Positions 20,677 to 30,109 of a stretch of DNA of 64,000 nt are shown here, piece after piece. The position numbers were made by a program, and so were the translations under genes. The DNA lies in NCBI GenBank assembly GCA_023014365.1, contig JAEBUN010000021.1, positions 744,001 to 808,000 on the forward strand, in the 5' to 3' direction. The stretch is from Lepiota brunneoincarnata (lineage: Eukaryota; Basidiomycota; Agaricomycetes; Agaricales; Agaricaceae). The notes beneath the pieces are model-generated. The model was not told the DNA's origin. It worked only from the letters and a program-made list of their open reading frames with translations, and did no database searches. Numbering within the stretch: position 1 is the stretch's first letter; each line of letters begins with the position of its first letter.

Positions 20677-21981
20677 TGATACGCCGATTTCACACCTATA
20701 CATGAATTCCGTACTCCGGAACGATTCTCTACATAGAATCATTGGCTATATCATTAAAGAACTCTATAGAGGATTGGTACTATATCCCGTAGTAGCCAGT
20801 TCGACCGAACTGAGGATATTCGAGCCTCGGAAGTGTTCAAACCAGCTCATTATCACTAAGCTTAGTGAACCAAGCTATCAGAACGCTCTCCGGAGGGATT
20901 CAGGACTCTACATAGCCTATCGAGTATACCCCGGTCGCATCCAGGGACCTTACGAGCAGTTTTCTGATGAACCCGAATGCGTTTGAACATAAAAGAATGT
21001 ACCTAGCGGCTGTCGCAGGCGTATTACGTCTATAGCGAGTTCAATAATGATGACTGGACCACGGAACGGAACGTCCAACGTTCGGGAGGCAATACCCGAT
21101 GCCCAAAACCCTAGAAACATCAAAGACTCCTAATTAACGAGTGCTTTGTGGGTCCCGGCACTTCGGCATTCTGCTTAACTGAGATTAATTACAATGGATC
21201 AAGGGATTGTCCATCCGCTATACATTCCGATCATAATTGATCCGGAAACTTAACGCGCTCGCGTGGACGCAGAATAATGCAGCCGAGCACGGAGCACGTC
21301 TGGCTGGATTGCCATTCGTTAATCAGAGAAAAACCCATAACCCAGGGTGAGGTAGAAATGCTGCTGAACCTTCCAAAATGTTCTACAGTGCCTGTAACAA
21401 TTAAGCTTATTGTTTTCTATTTCATATTTACTATCTCTCGTATGTATCTAAACAATATAAATACGGTTGCACTTGTTCGTGGAGAGGAAAAGAGGAGGTC
21501 TCACCCCCGCTTCCACACGCAAGTCTGCGAGCCGTGATCAAGAACGGTTTCAGAGGGCTATTTAGTGTGCGTCGTTAAGTGTGATTTCTTCGGTCGTCGA
21601 CCAACCCAGGGACAGAGACAGAGACCAGAGTTCAGAGTTTAGAGTTCCAGAGTGCTAGAGACAGAGACAGAGACAGAGACCAGAGTTCAGAGACCAGAGA
21701 CCAGAGACCAGAGACCCAGCGCTTTGAATTGACAGGGATTGTCCTTTCATTGTTGCACCGTACGGCTAAGATAACTTCAACGGCTGTTCGTTAACCTCTA
21801 AAAACACTACTCTCTTGAATTTCGCTGTCAGAACGCACCCCCAGAACACCCTAAAAGACGAAACTGTTCATTATCTATCTCATTCCACTTGTATTAGCTT
21901 AAGCTTATCAAATAGTGGCTAAGCTTAGTGAAAACGAGCCCCCTATCTATATTAAAACCTACGAAAGTTTCTACCTTTTCA
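20677..21981 (+). repeat. LTR-E copy 1 (about 1305 bp)
   Basis: Matches 23722-25021 over its whole length: TGATAC start, TTTTCA end, then divergence. It contains the palindrome cactaagcttagtg, a TATA box (aatataaata, about 21454) and a purine-rich GACAGAGACAGAGACCAGAG repeat (21612-21718). The flanks at the two ends are not duplicated, so it is not a simple solo LTR. It could be shared by two tandem elements. Confidence 0.72.
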
Positions 21982-22057
21982 CCGGCACCTCCAAACCTGA
22001 TGCAATACCCAGGGGAGGGAGCACCAGCAAGTCTTCCCTGCCAGGGTGCACAGAGAG

Positions 22058-23012
22058 ATGGCAAGAGGGGGCAGCGACATTGAACTGGATGAAGCCTCTG
22101 TGGATAATCCACCAGAGGGCCTGCCAATGGGGATATCTGACAAGGGTTCTGTGGAAAATCCGGCAGAGCACTCATTGGTTGGATGTTATGATCCGTGCTC
22201 CTTCTGTATCCGAGGATAACTGGAGACGGCCTTCAATCACTCTACAAGGTGTCCGAGACGGTTGGCCTTATAGAGCTTAGTGGATCGCGCTCAATGAGAT
22301 AACGAGGGAAGACGCCAAGTTAAGGCAGAGAGGTAAACAACCGCTGTTAACAAGATTAAAGCTTAGGGCTTTAATCTCTACTTGTACAGGCCTTATATAC
22401 CTATGAGATGCTATATACTCGTTATAGGTTACTTGGCTGTTCTACTGGTCGTGCGCAGTCCTGACCATGATGCACATCCTGGCTGATGGCATCCTAGTGT
22501 TATTTATATTACAATGAGTCAGTACTCTTGCTACTGCTGTGCGATGTTCCATCGCTTTCCTCTGACTCATAATCTTCTTCTCCCGATTGTATCTCCATGG
22601 AATCCTCTCCGTTCTCGCTCTCCATTCTCTCAGTGCTTCCATCCGTATCGGAGGTTGGGTCGGTTGATCCATGGTTATCTTCCTCGTCCTCGGGGTATTC
22701 CAATATATCCTCCAAGGTTATCTCCATTCCTGCTTCTCTCGCCAGGTCCTGCATGGCGGTGTAATATTCCCCTTCCTCGTCTTCGTATTCTTGTGCCCGT
22801 AATTGGTCTGTAGTCTCCTGTACCCATCTTGTAAAGTCGAACAATAGTTCTTGTTCCTCCCGGTCTGGACTGTTCATAACATTGGATTGCACAATGACGC
22901 AATGGAAATCACATGTCTTGGCACTGGAGTGGCCAAGGGAGAGGCCGGTGGAGGAGTTGGTTTGTGGGGCAGAGAGTATGGTGGAGGAGGGGTCCCTGCC
23001 ACACCCACCTGA
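22058..23012 (+). pseudogene. Small ORF split by a solo LTR (possible gag start)
   Basis: An ATG at 22058 opens a frame of 42 codons that meets the solo LTR-B exactly at a codon boundary. Removing the LTR and one TSD copy lets the frame continue from 22887 to a TGA at 23010 (83 codons in all). The protein is acidic then glycine-rich, with no recognisable domain. Its position just after LTR-E copy 1 would suit a Gag N-terminus. The short length makes this weak. Confidence 0.3.
22184..22881 (-). repeat. Solo LTR-B (698 bp)
   Basis: On the minus strand it starts TGTTATGAACAG and ends GGATCATAACA. An exact TSD ttgga lies on both sides (22179-22183 and 22882-22886). It contains the U3-encoded acidic ORF (22509-22878, MNSPDREEQELLFDFTRW at its start), a TATA box and the R hairpin shared with element 4 LTRs. 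Confidence 0.93.
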
Positions 23013-23367
23013 CAATTTCCGCAAGCTCCTCAAGCTCCTCGCCCTCCTCTAGCCCTCCTAGTATGCAGTGCTGGTGGTTCCCATTGAGGCAGGAGGTTGC
23101 AACATGCTGGTAGGTGAATAGTGAGACCTAAAAGTACAGAAAACATGAGTGATGACAATGAGAACGGGGGAAAAATGTGACTTACATTGCACGATTGAAG
23201 GAGAAGATGTGTTTCCTGGAGCCATAAGGGTGCTGCTTGGCTCAGTGTAGTCTGAAGACAGTGTTAGCAAGACAAGGACAACAGTAAAACAAATGTTGCT
23301 TACTAGAGGAAGAATCTGAATCTTCATCATGACGAGCTCTCTTGTTACTGCACATGTTTCTGTCCAT
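22990..23367 (-). pseudogene. 5' exons of a spliced antisense gene
   Basis: An ATG at 23367 starts MDRNMCSNKRARHDEDSDSS (basic nuclear-localisation-like, then acidic/serine). GT-AG introns of 52 bp (23252-23303) and 58 bp (23128-23185) join exons to a Pro/Arg-rich tail that meets a stop. It occupies the same place relative to LTR-E copy 2 as the larger antisense gene does relative to copy 1. I do not recognise it. Confidence 0.4.
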
Positions 23368-23707
23368 TGTTGCTGTGGGTGGGTGTAGAAGACTGAAAGT
23401 TGATATGGGGCATAGAAGACTGAAAGTTGAGATGAAAATAGATGAGTGAGAAGTGAGAGGGAGAACGAAAGAGAGGAAATAAGACCTTGGGACTTTTAAA
23501 AGACCCAATAATGAGATAAAAATTTAGGCTATAGCAACAAGAAGTTGATCTATACATTTAAACTCAGTGACATGACATCATTTTGGAATAAGCTTGGTGA
23601 AAGTATGCTACTCTCGAAGCTGGTGAATGTTCTAGAACATAGAGCACATCAGAGAGACTCAGATACTGCATGTTTGAAGGAGATAATGACTGAGGACAGT
23701 CAGCAAT

Positions 23708-23721
23708 TGGTTAGGGGGAGA
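23708..23721 (+). other. Candidate polypurine tract before LTR-E copy 2
   Basis: The sequence ggttagggggaga abuts the TGATAC start of LTR-E copy 2, where the plus-strand primer tract of a retroelement belongs. Copy 1 lacks an equally good tract (gaagggcctgg). Confidence 0.4.
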
Positions 23722-25021
23722 TGATACACCAATTTCACACCGATACATGAGTTCCGTACTCCGGAACGATTCTCTACATAGAATCATTGGCTATATCATT
23801 AAAGAACCCTATAGAGGATTGGAACTATGTCCTGTAGTAGCCAGCTCGATCAAACTGAGGATATTCAAGCCTCGGAAGTGTTCAAACCAGCTCATTATCA
23901 CTATGCTTAGTGAACCAAGCTATCAGAACACTCTCCAGAGGGATTCCGGACTCTACATAGCCTATCAAGTATACTCCAATTGCATCCAGGGACCTTCTGA
24001 GCAGTTTTCTGATGAACTCGGATTTGTTGGAACCTAAAGAATGTACATAGTGGCTGTTGCAGGTGTATTACACCTATAGCGAGCCCAATAATGATGACCG
24101 GACCACGGAATGGAACATCCAATGTTTGGGAGGCAATACCTGATGCCCAAAACCCTAGACATATCAAAGACTCATAATTAACAAGTGCTTTGTGGGTCCC
24201 AGCACCTCAGCATATTGCCTGACTGAGATTAATTACAATGGATCAAGGGATTGTCCATATGCCATACATTCTGATCATAATTGATCCAGAGGCTTAACGC
24301 ACTCATGTGGATGCAGAATAATGCAGACAAGCACAGAACACATCTGGCTGGATTGCCATTTGTCAATCAGAGAAAAACCCATAACCCAGGGCAAGGTAGA
24401 AGTGCTGCCAAACCTTCCAAAATATTCTGCAGTACCTGTAACAATTAAGCTTATTGTTTTCTATTTCATATTTACTATCTCTCGTATGTATCTAAACAAT
24501 ATAAATATGGTCGCACTTGTTCATGGAGAAGAGAGAGGTCTCACCCCCACTTCCACACACAAGTCTGCAAGCCATGATCAAGAATGGTTTCAGAGGACTA
24601 TTTAGTGTGCATCATTAAGTGTGATTTCTTCAGTTGTTGACCAACCCAGAGACAGAGACAGAGAACAGAGTCCAGAGTTTAGAGTTCCAGAGTGCTAGAG
24701 ACAGAGACAGAAACAGAGAACAGAGTTCAGAGACCAGAGACCAGAGATTAGAGACCCCATGCTTTGAATTGACAGGGATTGTCCTTTCACTGTTGCACCG
24801 TATGGCTAAGATAACTTCAACAGCTGTTTGTTAACCTCTAAAAACACTATCCTCTTGAATTTTACTGTCAGAATGCACCCCCAGAACACCCTAAAAGACG
24901 AAACTGTTCATTATCTATCTCATACTACTTGTATTTACTTAAGCTTATCGAATTTTGACTAAGCTTAGTGAGAACAAGCCCTTTATCTATATTAAAACCC
25001 ACGAACGTTTCCACCTTTTCA
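23722..25021 (+). repeat. LTR-E copy 2 (about 1300 bp)
   Basis: The second long copy. It differs from copy 1 mainly by C/T and G/A transitions (for example cacgcg-type sites in copy 1 become cacaca-type here), so it looks older or more methylated. It keeps the TATA box, the TAAGCTTA sites at 24446, 24940 and 24960, and the GACAGAGA repeat (24651-24758). Confidence 0.75.
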
Positions 25022-25025
25022 CCAC

Positions 25026-25353
25026 TAGGTACATTGGTTATGTTCAAATGCATTCGGGTTCATCAGAAAACTGCTTGTAAGATCCCTTGATGTGACCAGA
25101 GTATACTCAATAGGCTATGTAGAGTCCTGAATCCCTCTGGAGAGCATTCTGATAGCTTGGTTCACTAAGCTTAGTGATAATGAGCTGGTTTGAACACTTC
25201 CAAGGCTTGAATATCTTCATTTTGGTTGAACTGGCTACTACAGGACATAGTACCAATCCTCTATAGAGTTCTTTAATGATATAGCCAATGATTCTATGTA
25301 GAGAATCGTTCTGGAGTATGGAATTCATGTATAGGCATGAAATCAGCATATCA
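25026..25353 (-). repeat. Inverted 5' fragment of LTR-E
   Basis: A reverse-complement copy of the first ~328 bp of LTR-E, ending at its TGATAT terminus at 25353 and lying head-to-tail against the end of copy 2. It keeps cactaagcttagtg (25163-25176). The outer end sits directly on an integrase reading frame. Confidence 0.8.
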
Positions 25354-26041
25354 CCATCATATTCAGATCTTGGCTTACAACTCACAGTCCAATGGAGTTG
25401 TGGAAACAACCCACAGAACCATCTGGGATGCCCTTGTCAAGGTCTGTGATGGTGATATTTGCAGTTGGTACAAGCATGCTCCATATATTTTCTGGGCTGA
25501 CAGGGTAACTACTCGAAAAGCTACAAGACACATGCTGTACTACACTGTCCATGGGGTTGAACCACTACTTCCATTCAACATCACCGAGGCCACCTTTTTA
25601 TGCCCATTCCCCACCTAAAAACTCACCACCTCCCAACTTCTCTCCATCCGAGCCCAAGCCCTCAAAAAACACAACAGTGATCTAGCTAAAATACATGAGC
25701 CAGTCTTGGCAGCACATTTTGCCTCCACCCAAGACTTCGAAAAGCGAATGGGTAGCCAAGTTCATGACTACAACTTCGCTCCAGGCACCCTCGTGCTGGC
25801 CCTCAACAAGAAAATCAAGCCTGAAGTTGGGTGCAAGTGCAAACCACAGTACTTAGGACCCATGGTGGTTGTCAAGTGACTCCAGAACAGTGCCTACATG
25901 CTTGCTGAAGCAAACAGCACCATTTCAAGGCTCAAATTTGCAGCCTTTCAACTCATCCCTTACCACATTTGCTCGCCACATCATATTCATGTCATGGAGT
26001 TCATTGACCCCAAGGACCTTGCAAGTGTTGAAGACAAGTGA
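25354..26041 (+). pseudogene. Ty3 integrase C-terminal fragment
   Basis: The tail of a second Ty3 integrase related to element 2: HIQILAYNSQSNGVVETTHR (third catalytic region with its Glu), then WADRVTTRKATRHMLYYTVHG, FEKRMGSQVHDYNFAPGTLV and YLGPMVVVK. There are stops after LCPFPT* and VVK*. The 5' part is missing, replaced by the inverted LTR-E piece. Confidence 0.8.
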
Positions 26042-27050
26042 AAACAACTCATGAGAATTGTTTTCAGAAAGCTTGGAGGAGGTATAGGGATGCCCTCTCG
26101 GCTACGCAAGGATGTTGCGATTATCTAGTGTATAGTGGTAATTTGGCTCGTTCTTTAATTATTCTTATCTTACACATAATTCCTTTCACCTTCACACTCA
26201 TTTTTACATAGAAAACTCACTTGTTTATGCTCTCAGTCTCTCATTTACATACTATAGCACTCCTTTTATTCCTGATTTTTATAGAAACACAGACATGTAG
26301 AACCTTTAAAATACATGCCACATAGTTACCAAATAGACATCTTTTACCCCCAAGAACTCATAGCAGCCTTACAATATCACACAGCAGATTTTATATATAG
26401 ACTCTCAGTAGTAGTAGTAGCACCACTACATCATTGCTGCCCTCCCTACATCTGATATCCAAATAACTATTTAGTATACCCCACTAAGCTGGGCAAACTG
26501 ATTGCTGGCTACCCCATACAAAGCTGCCCCATCGCCACATGTGGCTACTATTCCATGCCACAATACATGCCACCTTACTCTGCTTTCTTAATAAGCTATA
26601 CATTGGCCAAGTTCTGGCCATTTATCCATGGCAACAATGTGTCCACACAACACTGGCCCTATGCTGCGTTACCATCTCTCCTTGCCACTTTTCACCTACT
26701 AGCCCTGGATTCTAAGTGACTGTGATCCTGGGATCTCAATACCCTCTCTGTCTATGGCACAGTCAACCACCAGCAAAGCCTTACAGTGGTGTGGCAGCTC
26801 CAGTGGGGCCTGCTGGGCCCCATTCGCTCAATACTATGTATACCTTTGCTAGCCCACTCAATCAGTACACTGTAGGTTGACTATGTGGCAGCTGATGTCA
26901 TGCACTTTTGAAATGCACATACAGTCAAATTGCTAAAAGAAATATGATGGGCTTCTTCCTCACTTTCCTGCAAAAAATTGGTAGGTTGAAGCTGCAAAAA
27001 AGATTGACATTTTGAGTAAACTCAGCCTTTGTCATCTGCAGTGTTGCAGC
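26042..27050. other. No recognisable gene
   Basis: About 1 kb of AT-rich, stop-filled sequence. I see no ORF with domain features, no terminal repeats and no tandem array. Confidence 0.5.
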
Positions 27051-28800
27051 ACCAGTGACCTTACACTTTCAAATGGTACCCCAAACAAGAGCAGAAAATA
27101 GCTTATCCTTCCAAACCACTCATCTTTGTAAAAGAGAGCCTACTTTGCATGTGCCTCATATGACACTGCAACACATTGAAAAGTTTCAAAGCCACCCAAG
27201 CCACAAGGACAGAGCCAAGGAAAAGCTCCAAGCAGATGATTCAGGTTTGTGGGCTCTCCAATACTACACTCACCTGTTGCTAAATCTATCCATGGATATT
27301 CATTGACAAATATATTGCCATGCTGAACCTCAATGTGTGAAGTTGGTTGCTCTGCTGTATTTGCAAATGCATGGGCAACAATATCTTCATCTGTCAATGA
27401 GCTTCCTGTTGCATCAACAACTGCACTCATCTGAAGAGGGACTGTATGAGGATCTATCATAATAATGAAAATCACAGATGATAGCATAAACAGCCACTCT
27501 TACAAATAGCCAGTTCATTCTGTTCAAGATCATTTTCACATTCTTTGACACCACCCACTGCATATGTTTGTTCACCTAAAATTTAAAGCAGAAAAAAATC
27601 ACTATAAGTTGATATAGCATGGTTAATATCCAACAATACATACTATGATCAAGTACATAACCATCCATTTCCTGACCCAACAAACCCATATCTGTTGTAA
27701 CATGCATGTGCATTCATCACAATCACATCTGGTATTCCATTTTCAGGCAATGCCTCCAACTGCACATCAGAAATTACAATATCAGAATAGATAGGGTTGT
27801 GCTTCTTCAACAAACACAAAGCATCTCACACACAGTTCCACCAAACCAAGACCTTGTCAGGAAAACACTGTTCTGGCTCTCCATGTGGTGTTACAAAGGT
27901 AACACAAATTGTTGATGAAAGGAGACAAGACAAATGAGGCATATGAACAGAGCCAACAAAATGTGCAACATCATGAATGTTAAATGGATATGTTGCTATG
28001 TATATTTCCCTTTAAACTGTTATTAAGTATGGCAGGGTTCCAAAAACAAGCACTTGAGTTGCAAGGGTACATTTTTATAATATAAGTAGCTGGAAAATAC
28101 TTTGCAATCAACAAATGTTCAGCAAGAGTCAAAATGCAAAACTCAAATGGAACATCCCCAACAAACAAATCATTAGCAAGGGACAATGGAGGAACTTGTC
28201 CCTGTTTTAAGGCACAAATACAATCACCACAAAAAAAATCACTGTCATCAGACTGTAATGCAGGAAAATAAATAAGAAGACCATGATACAAATTATATGC
28301 AGGATGTACAGCAGCAGGCTCCAAAAGCCCATGATGTGGTACATCACTAAAAGAAAAAAGTTGCACAACATGTGCAAGCTATGCAGACTTCTGTTTGTAA
28401 TGCCTCATTGCCAGTACAATGATAAAATGTTGCCTCTGCTTCTTTGATACACAATGGTGATGCTGGTTGCATATAATTTGTTTCATCTAGACTTACTCAT
28501 CAGCAATCATCCTCTATCAGCAACATTGAGTACCATACCTCCATCATTTTCATGGTGCATAATAGCTAATGTGCACTTCACTTAGGCACAATGATGCAAC
28601 ACCTCTTGATCCATGGCAGACATTACACTTATTTGTTGAAGCATAAGTTGCTGTGAGCAACACATATGCAAATCAAACATAATACAACCAGCAAAAACAG
28701 CAGTGATTTCTTGTATGGATAGACACTGCAGCTCTGATCTGATTGGTTTTCCATCATGAAAGTTTACATATGTCAACAGATATTATAGAGCAGAAATATC
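27050..28800 (-). pseudogene. Helitron remnant (DUF6570-like and Helitron_like_N regions)
   Basis: Broken minus-strand frames read in Helitron order. 28366-27980 has FFCGDCICALKQGQVPPLSL, then LANDLFVGDVPFEF and LTLAEHLLIAKYFPATYI, the conserved block I associate with DUF6570 upstream of fungal Helitron helicases. 27487-27140 has NIFVNEYPWIDLATGE and NHLLGAFPWLCPCGLGGFE, the start of the Helitron-like N-terminal domain. Neither the Rep HUH motif nor the Pif1-like helicase is present, so only an N-terminal stump survives. Stops and frameshifts are frequent. Confidence 0.65.
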
Positions 28801-29740
28801 AATGAGTGGGAGGAACAAGATGGTACATGTAGATGAAACACATGCTTTTAGCCAGTCAGGCAAAATGGTTAAAGCATAGTCAGGTGAAGAAATATACACA
28901 AAAGATGTCACAATAATTTCAAATGAAAATTAATTTACCTTCTTTCCAGTATGTAAATGCTTTTGAGGACTTGGTCATTTATTATCTGCTTCAATCAGCA
29001 ATTTCTCACCAGCATCACCACCATGTGTACTTGAATCATCTGTAAGAGTCTTGAGCACATTGCCTGAGAATCCTAACATCATAAGCATACTAAAAAAAAA
29101 CAACAGCAAATGCCATTACACACCTTGTCTGTCTTCCTTATTAACATCACTACTCATATTGCTAAACGCAATCAGGGTAGGATAATAAGGATGAGTGCTT
29201 GGTTTATAGTGAGAGGAAGTGCAATGTCAACAAGTATCAAGGACAATGACTTGTACCAAGATGCCTGTGAAGGTATGAGCTTCCTTGGTCTTCCAAAAAT
29301 GGTTGACCTTGAACATAACCTCCACCAATGACCCAGGAAACCAAATCCTGTACAGAGTCAGCCATTTGACAATGAATACCAATTGCTACTCATCACTTGG
29401 ACCAAGAAATGCATAATCTTTAGAAATGAAGCCAACCATAATTGCAGTGGTGTGAATAGATTCCCTAGCCAATAGTGAAACTGTAGCTTGACTCCAGCAC
29501 AACCAACTGCTTGAGTCCTCCTCATGCCAACCTATTTGACTGTGCCAATCTTCACAATCAGCATAGTTAGGCAAATTCAAAAGGCAAGTATGAACTTCAC
29601 TCTCATTAAAGACCATGATGGTGTAAAACAGAGTGACCTAATGTCAACATAGAAACTACCTTTACCTTATAAACTGCTGGACTATTGTTGGAGCAGATGA
29701 GACTTGACTTATACTGTAAATTTGACTGTAAGAGGATCAA
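28801..29740. other. Unresolved sequence left of the CACTA element
   Basis: Short open stretches only (29110-29331 plus, 29386-29616 minus), with no motif I recognise. It is probably more decayed Helitron or other transposon DNA. Confidence 0.4.
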
Positions 29741-29766
29741 CACTGTGAGACCCTAGGGGTTGTAAA
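29741..29766 (+). repeat. Left terminal inverted repeat of the CACTA element
   Basis: CACTGTGAGACCC followed by TAGGGGTTGTAAAA. It pairs with the right end at 42760-42785 with about 4 mismatches, mostly transitions. Confidence 0.75.
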
Positions 29767-30109
29767 ATGCAATGTTAAAGAGTGAAGTGTGTAAATAGTT
29801 ACGGATAGTGTTGTTTCTCAAGATGTAGGAAAAAACAACATTTTTGGTAAGGTCATTTTCAATGGTAAGTCTAGATATTTACGCCAGAAAATGTCATGGA
29901 TAAAACAATGTAATATATGGTGGTCCAGAGGGGTGGTAAAAACACCTCAAAGGGGGGGAATAGGTATACCACACATATTATTGTTTTTCAGGCCTTAGGA
30001 AAGCACAACAGTTTTAGTAAGATTGCTTTTCATTGGTATTAAATATTGGAATACAATAGATTAATATACTGGAGGTTTTATTGTTGTTAGCAGGAAGAGA
30101 GGGATCTAC

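Noticed and set aside
20642..20986. 114-codon ORF in LTR-E (also 23747-24037 plus and 25107-25409 minus)
   Set aside because: All lie inside copies of the same LTR, start at different places and have stops at different places. They reflect repeat sequence rather than a gene.
21612..21718. GACAGAGACAGAGACCAGAG array as a CRISPR-like or minisatellite locus
   Set aside because: Short, irregular purine-rich simple repeat inside LTR-E, repeated with it in copy 2. No unique spacers.
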